Part shown: positions 34,701-41,710 of the stretch, in pieces
Numbering within the stretch: position 1 is the first letter of the stretch
Layout: the number at the start of each line of letters is the position of its first letter
DNA from: Flammeovirga pectinis
GTDB lineage: Bacteria > Bacteroidota > Bacteroidia > Cytophagales > Flammeovirgaceae
Direction: 5' to 3'
Assembly: GCF_003970675.1 (NCBI RefSeq)
Contig: NZ_CP034562.1
Coordinates: forward strand, 310,001-374,000
Length of the DNA stretch: 64,000 bases
Program-made: the position numbers and the translations under genes
Notes under the pieces: generated by a model
Database searches by the model: none
What the model was told of the DNA's origin: nothing
What the model saw: the letters and a program-made list of their open reading frames with translations, nothing else

Positions 34701-35601
34701 TAATGCTGAATATGCTTACAGGGTAGATGGAAACATGGAAATAGCCAAACAAGCTACAGTAATGTACTCTCAAATGAGGGCTAATTTTTCTGATCTAGAC
34801 CTCTTTATTGCTTCAATTGCTTATGCCCAAAAAGATTTTAAATTGATGGAAGGAAGTTGTAAGGCGGCTATGCTTAAAAACCCTTACAAACTAGAAAATT
34901 ATAAGATGCTATGGAATGTATATGTACAATTTGATAAAACTGAAGAATTGCATAAACTCTACCTTATGGCAAAAGAAAACTTACCAAAATGTCCTTGGTT
35001 TGATTATAAATATGCCCTCTATTTTAAAGGAATGAGAGAAAATAGTAAAGCAATTGCATATACTAAGACAAGTTTAAAAATTGCACCTATCTATAATTAT
35101 GCAAAGGTGATTGAAAATCCATCTAAAGGAATATCTCATTTATATACATACGATCAACAGACAAACGGCAAAACGTTTACAGCAAAAGGGGGCTTTTATA
35201 TTGTACAAAAGAATTCTTTTAAAGGTGTAATTGATTACGCAGGAAGGTTAGTAGTGCCTATTGAGTATAAACATATTCAACTTACCCAAAATGGCTACTC
35301 TATTTTAACCTTAAAAGACCATACCAAGCAATTAACATCTCCCGATGGACAAATTTTAGGTGGTAGAGCTTTCCAAGAAATTGAATTCCTTGATTGTGGT
35401 TTAGTTAAAGTAAGAGTTAACGGGAAATATGGGTGTCTAGACCGTAGCACCGGAAAAGTAGTAGTACCTTTTAAATATGAGGTAATTACAAACGGAAAAT
35501 GGGCAGGAATACCCGTAGCTTGTTGTAGAGTAAATGCAAGAGATACCGATAATACTGCAGAGTATTATTCTATTGAAGGAAAATGTATTTCTTGTAATTA
35601 G
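31789..35601 (+). CDS. Exported caspase-like (C14) protein with WD40-like, TPR and WG repeats
   Basis: The 1270-aa protein starts with TTG; this start gives a complete signal peptide (MKFFSFFTLLFYLILPSFAQ) and no ATG is near. The caspase domain (about 37-285) has the His-Cys pair H118 (F-A-G-H-G-D) and C176 (T-D-A-C-R-S-G). A beta-propeller-like region (about 350-620) has two clear WD-type strands (KVFIWKNG-like and VVWDI). TPR-like helix pairs run from about 680 to 1130. Two WG-like repeats close the protein (KGVIDYAGRLVVP and YGCLDRSTGKVVVP). Metacaspase-like proteins of this kind are known in Bacteroidota, but this layout is large and unusual. It is not clear whether it is a protease in the periplasm or a scaffold. 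The 3' end overlaps the next gene by 4 bp, tail to tail. Confidence 0.82.
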   Translation: MKFFSFFTLLFYLILPSFAQESRGLVLNVDQQEKKNIKAIIVGVSTYENLSAAAQLKYANKDAEAFANFLTQHAHIDPSNIHLFLDDKATAIQVWASIRTALSKAEEGDELIIYFAGHGDVDAMTDNAYLLTHDASSPEEKSFYMMTSIDVSMLQKMVSKMTAMKKFHVLMITDACRSGHILSTEGLSDQTLTSLIADWNNTNKLVSCAPNQLSYEGVEWGNGHGAFTHFLLKGLMGEADIDENNAVDLGELYDYTRGNVRRETKGKQSPQYKGNDADILMTVDAKLLDLARQNNYNISGMEVASRAVDTTNSDPSENQKEELNTFLAAIDQHRLIPPKYIKATENTSISFSSVTKKYQQLEDLSTFKNRVLIRFGNNTIEILDNSLNSVAKIKIDYDTPKLFAGNGDYWALAGTSKTVARYSDQQLIEKSTYHKATINALAISKEATIVTGDEKGNVFIWKNGEESAKKLTKVVAAVQNITLSENEKYIAIADVEGQLVVWDIQKKEKILTEKLSIQANRKMVFIAEGNTLLVPNGRGIKQIDLVKKKTNAEITLPNRHIPNSLMQLDENYVLILGNKGQLLLLNNKDNSVKEMGQNPLGANVKVAATQNSFYAMSSSKLQQSKLTIPLPYAEDFYTKIEESAHYSEQEKENAKGVLAIALQEDAQNIITPFILGSSVQPSLNQIKEAIYQLNYAIRLYNDNPFITEVIYARKWFLEAYEIIIGNDIRNFPKAVALFNKIIEQQPNAAYPYNGIALVNQKLMDLARTKKSIAKAGSLMPKWTAPKSTLATTFIIEEKYTDAIKMYDEIIEIIPKNAKGYVGKAQVYQMMGYYQKAWDLLNEATAKVGTDISIEETKATLLIDLGDLLEAEKCLNKLLKGSYISTSTYLSYVQLKEEFYDRQDRDIALLIDAQQLLLSAIELHPTNADLYAELGKLFTRYPNVFKVKPSEVYALFNQALLLAPFNQVALKNNAEYAYRVDGNMEIAKQATVMYSQMRANFSDLDLFIASIAYAQKDFKLMEGSCKAAMLKNPYKLENYKMLWNVYVQFDKTEELHKLYLMAKENLPKCPWFDYKYALYFKGMRENSKAIAYTKTSLKIAPIYNYAKVIENPSKGISHLYTYDQQTNGKTFTAKGGFYIVQKNSFKGVIDYAGRLVVPIEYKHIQLTQNGYSILTLKDHTKQLTSPDGQILGGRAFQEIEFLDCGLVKVRVNGKYGCLDRSTGKVVVPFKYEVITNGKWAGIPVACCRVNARDTDNTAEYYSIEGKCISCN

Positions 35602-36659
35602 AGTAATTCTTCGGCAACAAAATTTGCTCTATAAACTGCACCTTCTAAGTATCCTCCAAAATGAGGCGATGACTCTGTACTTACAATAAACAAGCGCTTA
35701 TTAAAAAGTGGTTGCTGTAATAAAGGCTCTCCATTGTTTTGATGTGGTACAAGATCTTGGTATTGCCCGTCAGAGGTTAATTCATTATCTAACCAAAGGT
35801 TCTCATTATATTGTAGGTAATGATTGGCTTCTTCGCCATAAGCACTTTTTAATTGCTTAATTACTACTTTTTCTCTTTCTTCTTTAGAAAAATCTTGGAA
35901 GGATGGATGGATAAAACCAACCAATGCAAACCTATTTTCTTTTGCATTACAATGGTCATGTAATTCTGCAATAGGACCATTATTACTAAAAAACATTCCA
36001 GACATTTTATTGGCTTTCCAAAATGCTTTTTGATAGGTAATCCCTACTTTAATAGCATCATGCATCCAAGTATGTGTATCTTCAAAAAATGCTTTCACAT
36101 CACTTTTTAGGCTTGGAGATAGTTTGATACTTTGCGCAAAAAGGGCAGGAGGTAAGCTAGAAACTACCTTCTGACAAGTAAACTCATATTGCTTTGTTTT
36201 TACAATACAAATTTCATTATCTGTAAAATCTATACTTTCTACTTTTTCATTCAGCAGAATATTTTCTTTAGGTAATTGCTGACTAATTTTTTTTATTAAC
36301 TGAGCTGTTCCACCTGCAATTCTATAACTAGCATCTTGAGGAGGAAGTTCGAATTTTTGAGGAGGTGTTGTAGGTGTTGCCTGAAAAAATAAGGGACCTT
36401 TAGAAAATTGTCTAAAACCCTTTAAACCTAGTTCTCTAATAAGCTGTATTAATTGTAAATGCTGTGAAGTAAACCACGTAGCACCCATCTCTAGAGGAGT
36501 TCCATTTTCTGAATGAATTGTTTTAATTCTACCTCCTAATCTATCACTTGCTTCAAGAATAATTGCTTCTTGTCCTTTCTGATGTAATCTATAAGCTGTA
36601 AGTAAGCCAGAGAGTCCTCCACCAATAATAATTGTTTTAGTTGCCTGTTTAATTAGCAT
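35598..36659 (-). CDS. Flavin amine oxidase (monoamine oxidase-like)
   Basis: The 353-aa protein begins with the FAD-binding Rossmann motif I-I-I-G-G-G-L-S-G-L and the second part E-A-S-D-R-L-G-G-R. The family pattern G-A-T-W-F follows, and the C-terminal FAD contact (S-P-H-F-G-G-Y-L-E-G-A-V) is present. I start at the ATG at 36659, because a -7 element (TACCTTTG at 36702-36695) lies just upstream; an in-frame ATG at 36731 would place that promoter inside the gene and add a hydrophobic run that makes no sense for a soluble flavoenzyme. It oxidises an amine or a related substrate with FAD. Its 3' end overlaps the caspase-like gene by 4 bp. Confidence 0.88.
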   Translation of the reverse strand: MLIKQATKTIIIGGGLSGLLTAYRLHQKGQEAIILEASDRLGGRIKTIHSENGTPLEMGATWFTSQHLQLIQLIRELGLKGFRQFSKGPLFFQATPTTPPQKFELPPQDASYRIAGGTAQLIKKISQQLPKENILLNEKVESIDFTDNEICIVKTKQYEFTCQKVVSSLPPALFAQSIKLSPSLKSDVKAFFEDTHTWMHDAIKVGITYQKAFWKANKMSGMFFSNNGPIAELHDHCNAKENRFALVGFIHPSFQDFSKEEREKVVIKQLKSAYGEEANHYLQYNENLWLDNELTSDGQYQDLVPHQNNGEPLLQQPLFNKRLFIVSTESSPHFGGYLEGAVYRANFVAEELL

Positions 36660-36694
36660 TTGAATGTTGAATATCAAAATGTTAAATATTGAAC

Positions 36695-36702
36695 CAAAGG
36701 TA
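36695..36702 (-). promoter_or_regulatory. Promoter -7 element of the amine oxidase gene
   Basis: TACCTTTG on the - strand, a perfect TAnnTTTG, 36 bp before the chosen start. It decides against the upstream in-frame ATG. Confidence 0.6.
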
Positions 36703-36884
36703 CAAAAAAGGAAACTCCAAAACGAATACAATTTTTTTGATTTTAACCAAGGTTATCAATTCAAAATAAAGGGTTAAAAGCCTATACTAAATTTTACATT
36801 CTTCTTGTTCACTATATAAATTTTCAAGAACTTGTGTCTCCATTCATTTATCCTTAACAATAAAACCAAACAGTCTAACGATTC

Positions 36885-39125
36885 ATGGAAAATTCATTGC
36901 AAGATATTGTATCAAAATATGTAAATACTACCAACTGTAATATATTTTTAACGGGTAAAGCTGGTACTGGTAAAACAACTTTATTACGTTCTCTACACGA
37001 AAATACGCACAAAAGTGTCTGTATAGCAGCACCAACAGGTATTGCGGCAATTAATGCAGGAGGAGTAACAATACACTCACTTTTTCAGCTTCCTTTTGGT
37101 TCTTTTATTCCAGATCCGAATTTAGAATTAGACGAAAATGCAACGACAGTAGCACATATTAATACGCCTAAATCTTTATTTAAAGGGATGAAAATGGGGG
37201 CAACAAAACGTGCTATTCTAGAAGGAATGGAGCTTTTGATTATTGACGAAGTGAGTATGCTAAGAGCTGACATGCTGGATGCAATGGATTTAATTTTACG
37301 TAGTGCTCGTAAAAGAAAAGACTTGCCATTTGGAGGTGTACAAATGCTCTTTATTGGAGATATGTTACAATTACCTCCAGTAATTAAACAAGATGAATGG
37401 CAGTACCTTTATAAGTATTACCCGAATGGTTATTTCTTTAATGCGAAAGTATTTCAGGAAACAAGCATGGTACATGTAGAACTGAATAAAGTATACAGAC
37501 AAGCAGACCCCACTTTTGTCAATATTTTAAATCACCTACGTGAAAATAAAGTAACAAGTAACGATGTAAAAGTACTGAACACCCATTATAATCCAGATTT
37601 TAAACAATCTACGGATGATGGATATATTCAGTTAACTACACATAATAAAATAGCCAACGAGAAAAATCAATCTTGGCTTAAAGAAATAAAGGGTAAAGAA
37701 TACGAATACCAAGCAAAAGTTATTGGTGAATTTTCTGAAAGTCAATACCCTAACGAGGAGATTTTAAGATTAAAAGTTGATGCTCAAGTAATGTTTATTA
37801 AAAATGATTACTCTGGCGAAGGACGTTATTTTAATGGTAAAATTGGTAAAGTTACCAGGCTAACAAACGAAGATATTTATGTAGAGTTTGATGATGGAAC
37901 TCCTGAATTTAGTGTTGAAAAATACTCTTGGGAAAATAAAAAATACGTACTCAATAAAATAACAAAAGAAGTTGAAGAAGTATTAATAGGAGAGTTTCAT
38001 CAGTTCCCGTTAAAGTTAGCATGGGCAATTACAGTACACAAAAGCCAAGGGTTAACGTTCGAAAAAGCAATAATTGATGTAGGACGTGCATTTGCGGCAG
38101 GGCAAACTTATGTAGCATTATCTAGGCTAACCTCATTAGATGGGTTGGTTTTAGCATCTCCAATTTCTGAAAGGGGTATTGCAATTGATAGAAATTTGAG
38201 CGCATTTACTCAGAGCTGTCAGCCAATAGAAGAATTGACTCCTCAGTTAAAGTTAGAAGCTAGAAATTTTATTCATCAGACTTTAATGAATGCTTTCGAT
38301 TTAAGTTACCTCACAGATAACTTATTAGAACACCTTACTTCTTATGATATGCTGGAGAATTTATCTACCAAGCAAAGACATAAAAAATGGGCAAAGCAGC
38401 TTTTAGACGAGATTCAGAAAATTAAGAAGGTAGGGCAGAGTTTTATGCACCAATCGCATAAGATTATTATAGATGAACACGATGGCTACATCAAACACTT
38501 ATTAGAAAGAGTGGAAAAAGCCATTGCTTATTTTAATCCATTGCTTAAAGAAAAACATAAGCTTGTAATGGATCATCACGATAGTTTAAACGGACAGTCT
38601 GGTGTGATTGCTTACAGGAACGAATTAAAAGTACTTTCGTCTCATATTTATAATCAAGGACAAAGAATGTTGCGCTCAGAAAAATTGATTCTGTCTTATA
38701 TAGATGGTAACGATTTATTAAAGCAAGATATTAATAAGCCTGATTATGTAATTAAAAATGAAAAACGAAAAGATGTGCCTTTAAAAGCGAAGGTTAGAGT
38801 AAGTGACAAAGGAGATAAAACAAGAAAAATTGCAACACATATTCAGACTTATGTTCTTTTTAGAAATGGTAATTCTATAGAAGAAATTGCTAGAGAAAGA
38901 GGAATGTATGAAGGTGCTGTGGAAACTCATATTGCCAAATGTATTGGTTTGGGTAAGATAGAAGTTAGCGAAATAATCAAGAGTAAAGTAAAACGCAATA
39001 AGATAGAAAAAGCTGTTGAAAACGCTGAAGATAAATCGCTTAAAAATTTAAAAGAGGTATTAGGCAGTAAATACACTTACGGAGAAATTAAATACGTAAT
39101 AGCAGGAATTGAGGCAAACAATTAG
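36885..39125 (+). CDS. PIF1/RecD-like helicase with C-terminal HTH
   Basis: The 746-aa protein has Walker A (F-L-T-G-K-A-G-T-G-K-T-T, about 21-32), the Ia motif (A-A-P-T-G-I-A-A-I), Walker B (L-L-I-I-D-E-V-S-M) and the late SF1 helicase motif 'A-I-T-V-H-K-S-Q-G-L-T' with 'Y-V-A-L-S-R'. The C-terminal third is helical with an HTH-like end (G-N-S-I-E-E-I-A-R-E-R-G). PIF1-like helicases unwind forked or structured DNA in the 5' to 3' direction. The gene is monocistronic. The C-terminal HTH is common to this Bacteroidota group and probably binds DNA. Confidence 0.9.
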   Translation: MENSLQDIVSKYVNTTNCNIFLTGKAGTGKTTLLRSLHENTHKSVCIAAPTGIAAINAGGVTIHSLFQLPFGSFIPDPNLELDENATTVAHINTPKSLFKGMKMGATKRAILEGMELLIIDEVSMLRADMLDAMDLILRSARKRKDLPFGGVQMLFIGDMLQLPPVIKQDEWQYLYKYYPNGYFFNAKVFQETSMVHVELNKVYRQADPTFVNILNHLRENKVTSNDVKVLNTHYNPDFKQSTDDGYIQLTTHNKIANEKNQSWLKEIKGKEYEYQAKVIGEFSESQYPNEEILRLKVDAQVMFIKNDYSGEGRYFNGKIGKVTRLTNEDIYVEFDDGTPEFSVEKYSWENKKYVLNKITKEVEEVLIGEFHQFPLKLAWAITVHKSQGLTFEKAIIDVGRAFAAGQTYVALSRLTSLDGLVLASPISERGIAIDRNLSAFTQSCQPIEELTPQLKLEARNFIHQTLMNAFDLSYLTDNLLEHLTSYDMLENLSTKQRHKKWAKQLLDEIQKIKKVGQSFMHQSHKIIIDEHDGYIKHLLERVEKAIAYFNPLLKEKHKLVMDHHDSLNGQSGVIAYRNELKVLSSHIYNQGQRMLRSEKLILSYIDGNDLLKQDINKPDYVIKNEKRKDVPLKAKVRVSDKGDKTRKIATHIQTYVLFRNGNSIEEIARERGMYEGAVETHIAKCIGLGKIEVSEIIKSKVKRNKIEKAVENAEDKSLKNLKEVLGSKYTYGEIKYVIAGIEANN

Positions 39126-39221
39126 CCTAATGAATAATTATTCAATTTTAAAAGTTAGTTATTTATTGGGTTTTGATCTGCTTAAAATGTGTGATTTAAA
39201 ATCTTATATCCTAAAATTTAT

Positions 39222-39229
39222 TACCTTTG
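39222..39229 (+). promoter_or_regulatory. Promoter -7 element of fabV
   Basis: TACCTTTG, a perfect TAnnTTTG, 80 bp before the fabV start. The 5' leader would be about 73 nt. Confidence 0.6.
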
Positions 39230-39309
39230 CTCGCTCAAAAAAGACACAACCATTTATTTAAGACGTTTCGGAAACAGTAATGTGGACGAACAAAATAAGT
39301 ATTTAAGAT

Positions 39310-40497
39310 ATGATTATCGAACCTAGAACAAGAGGCTTTATCTGTTTAACAGCTCACCCTAAAGGATGTGAGCAAAATGTTATTAATCAGATTGAATACG
39401 TTAAATCTAAAGGAGAGATTGACGGTGCAAAAAAAGTATTAGTAATTGGTGCATCTACAGGTTTTGGCTTGGCATCTAGAATTACAAGTGCATTTGGTAG
39501 CAACGCATCAACTATTGGTGTATTCTTAGAAAAAGCACCTTCAGCAGGTCGTCCGGCTTCTCCGGGTTGGTACAATAGTGCTGCGTTTGAGCAACAAGCT
39601 GAAAAAGCAGGTTTGTACGCAAAAAGTATTAACGGTGATGCTTTCTCTAACGAAATTAAGAAACAAACTATCGACATGATCAAAGAAGACTTAGGTCAGG
39701 TTGATTTAGTGATCTATAGTTTAGCATCTCCAGTAAGAACAAACCCGAACACAGGTAAAAGACATAAGTCTGTTTTAAAACCTATCGGTGATGTATTTAC
39801 AAACAAAACAGTTGATTTCCATACAGGAAATGTTTCTGAAGTAACAATCCAACCAGCAACAGAAGATGATATTTCTAATACTGTTGAAGTAATGGGCGGA
39901 GAAGATTGGGACATGTGGATTACAGCTATGAAAGAAGCAGGTGTTTTAGCACAAGACTTCCAAACATATGCTTACTCTTACATTGGACCAAAATTAACAG
40001 AGCCAGTTTACAGAAAAGGTACTATTGGTGCTGCAAAAGATGATTTAGAAGCTACTGCTTTCAAAATCACAGAAAAATCTGCTGATCTTAACGGTAAAGC
40101 AATTGTTTCTGTAAACAAAGCATTGGTAACACAAGCTTCTTCTGCAATTCCTGTTATTCCTTTGTATATCTCATTGCTTTACAAAATCATGAAAGCAGAT
40201 GGTATTCATGAAGGTTGTATCGAGCAAATCCAACGTTTATACGCTGACCGTATTTATGGTGCAGACTTACAATTAGACGATAAAGGTCGTGTAAGAATTG
40301 ACGATTGGGAAATGCGTGAAGATGTTCAAGCTGAAGTAGATAAACTTTGGGCAATTGCTACAACAGAAAACTTAAATGAAATTGGTGATTTGAAAGGTTA
40401 TTCTGATGACTTCTTCAACTTATTTGGTTTTAAAGTTGATGGTGTAGATTATGCTGCAGACGTAGACGAAGTAGTTGCTATTCCTTCTATTGGATAG
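39310..40497 (+). CDS. fabV: FabV-type enoyl-ACP reductase (trans-2-enoyl-CoA reductase, NADH)
   Basis: The 395-aa protein matches the FabV/TER family in length and in motifs. It begins I-I-E-P-R-T-R-G-F-I-C. The NADH-binding segment is V-L-V-I-G-A-S-T-G-F-G-L-A-S-R. The catalytic pair has the long Y-x8-K spacing of FabV (Tyr234, Lys243) and not the Y-x6-K of FabI. The end of the protein carries the small FAD-like region typical of TER (DDFFNLFGF). It reduces the enoyl intermediate in the last step of fatty-acid elongation, in the cytoplasm. FabV is usually resistant to triclosan. The gene is monocistronic, between a TAnnTTTG promoter and a strong terminator. Confidence 0.95.
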   Translation: MIIEPRTRGFICLTAHPKGCEQNVINQIEYVKSKGEIDGAKKVLVIGASTGFGLASRITSAFGSNASTIGVFLEKAPSAGRPASPGWYNSAAFEQQAEKAGLYAKSINGDAFSNEIKKQTIDMIKEDLGQVDLVIYSLASPVRTNPNTGKRHKSVLKPIGDVFTNKTVDFHTGNVSEVTIQPATEDDISNTVEVMGGEDWDMWITAMKEAGVLAQDFQTYAYSYIGPKLTEPVYRKGTIGAAKDDLEATAFKITEKSADLNGKAIVSVNKALVTQASSAIPVIPLYISLLYKIMKADGIHEGCIEQIQRLYADRIYGADLQLDDKGRVRIDDWEMREDVQAEVDKLWAIATTENLNEIGDLKGYSDDFFNLFGFKVDGVDYAADVDEVVAIPSIG

Positions 40498-40512
40498 TAA
40501 TTGATATATATT

Positions 40513-40550
40513 AAAAACAGCAGTACTTTTTGGAGTACTGCTGTTTTTTT
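40513..40550. terminator. Bidirectional terminator after fabV
   Basis: AAAACAGCAGTACT pairs with AGTACTGCTGTTTT (14 bp), with a 6-nt loop and a run of seven T; A residues on the left serve the hemerythrin gene on the opposite strand. Confidence 0.9.
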
Positions 40551-40568
40551 ATGCCCTAGATTTGCTGC

Positions 40569-41030
40569 TTATTTTTCCCAAAACTCTGGTTCGAAAGCGT
40601 GTGCTTCAACTTCTTCTACATCAATATTTAAATCGTTCCCTGCAGAAAATAATTGTTCTGCTGTAGCATTCGCTTCTATCCAAGGAAATAAAGAGCGTTC
40701 TTCAAATCTAATATGATTAGTAATAAACTGACTTATTGCAAGAGCTTGATCGTAAATATCTTCTGGAGTAGCATTTACATTATCCATCATTTTGTGTATA
40801 ATCTGATGATCATTTAAGAAACGAGTTTTTAAATTTTCATCAGTTAGTAAATGCAATAAAGCAGTTTCTTCTTTATCTAAATGTTCCTTTAAAACATTGG
40901 AGTAAAAATCGGTGATATAATTTACAATGGTTTCCTTATCTGTATTTTTCGCTTTTTTTAAACGACTACAGAATAATAAGCCATGGTGGTGTTCGTGAGA
41001 TAATGGAACTAGGTTTTCATTTCTTTTCAT
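40569..41030 (-). CDS. Hemerythrin HHE-domain protein
   Basis: The 153-aa cytoplasmic protein has the HHE-type four-helix pattern. Conserved His/Glu ligands appear as L-S-H-E-H-H-H-G-L (helix 1), V-L-K-E-H-L-D-K-E-E (helix 2), N-D-H-Q-I-I-H (helix 3) and N-H-I-R-F-E-E-R (helix 4). Such proteins bind a di-iron centre and sense or handle oxygen or nitric oxide; some repair iron-sulfur clusters (RIC/YtfE), which this one lacks the extra domain for. The next gene upstream on the same strand is 92 bp away and is separated by a terminator, so it has its own promoter. Confidence 0.88.
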   Translation of the reverse strand: MKRNENLVPLSHEHHHGLLFCSRLKKAKNTDKETIVNYITDFYSNVLKEHLDKEETALLHLLTDENLKTRFLNDHQIIHKMMDNVNATPEDIYDQALAISQFITNHIRFEERSLFPWIEANATAEQLFSAGNDLNIDVEEVEAHAFEPEFWEK

Positions 41031-41059
41031 AACAATAAGTTATAAAATTACAGAAACAT

Positions 41060-41098
41060 AAAAAAGCCAGCCCTTCATAATTAATAGAAAGACTGGCG
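41060..41098 (-). terminator. Terminator on the - strand
   Basis: On the - strand GCCAGTCTTTC pairs with GAAGGGCTGGC (11 bp with two G-T wobbles), followed by TTTTTT. It ends the eRF1-like gene at 41122 and stands before the hemerythrin gene. Confidence 0.75.
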
Positions 41099-41121
41099 TA
41101 TATTTTTATACAATTAATAGA

Positions 41122-41526
41122 TTATTTTTTTAGATGCACAAGCAATGCTTCATAATCTACTTTTGCTAATAATTGAGCTTCAGTTTCATGTTCATCAGTT
41201 TCTACTGTACCATAAACTTTACCCGCTATATCTTTGTGGTGTTGTTCTAAGAATTTAATAAAGTTAGCTCCTTCATTAGATTTACCTGTTCCATGAGATG
41301 CAATTATGATACTATCAAAACCTTTTACATCATTATAAACTTCTTTAAAATAAGCTGTATCATTAGGCTTAGAAGTTCCATTTTTTACTTTTTTATTGTG
41401 TAAATGCCAATGTAAATGTTTAGGATCTTGTAATGTTTCTTCAGTTATTTTATGTTCTTCTTTTCCTCCTAAAGTAAAAATATCAGCATTGTGATGATCG
41501 ATTTTTAATAAGCCAAATGATTTCAT
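41122..41526 (-). CDS. Stand-alone eRF1 domain-3-like protein
   Basis: The 134-aa protein is His-rich in its first half (LLKIDHHNADIF, HLHWHLHNK). Its second half has the pattern 'hydrophobic strand, A-S-H-G-T-G-K-S-N-E-G-A-N-F-I-K-F-L-E-Q-H' and 'K-V-Y-G-T-V-E-T-D-E-H-E-T-E-A-Q-L-L-A'. This is similar to the C-terminal domain of bacterial archaeo-eukaryotic release-factor homologues (baeRF), where a strand, a G-P-G-like turn and a helix are followed by an acidic D-H/K motif. Only this domain is present, without the GGQ-bearing part. It may bind the ribosome, like the family; the call is by pattern only. It forms its own unit with a terminator. Confidence 0.5.
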   Translation of the reverse strand: MKSFGLLKIDHHNADIFTLGGKEEHKITEETLQDPKHLHWHLHNKKVKNGTSKPNDTAYFKEVYNDVKGFDSIIIASHGTGKSNEGANFIKFLEQHHKDIAGKVYGTVETDEHETEAQLLAKVDYEALLVHLKK

Positions 41527-41710
41527 GATTTCTATATTTTGATGTGATAATTAGATTGTGTCTCAACCCTTTCTTTCAATTAATTCCTGAAAGTTAAAGT
41601 AGTTTACTTGCTTATTAATGAAAAGGTTACGGATTAGATATAGATCCTAAAGGTTTGATTATTATTTGATAGTAAGTAGTTATATTCTGATGTTTATAAG
41701 GTCTTTTTAC

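Noticed and set aside
36660-36731. An earlier start for the amine oxidase
   Set aside because: A TAnnTTTG promoter element lies inside this stretch, and the FAD motif should be near the N-terminus.
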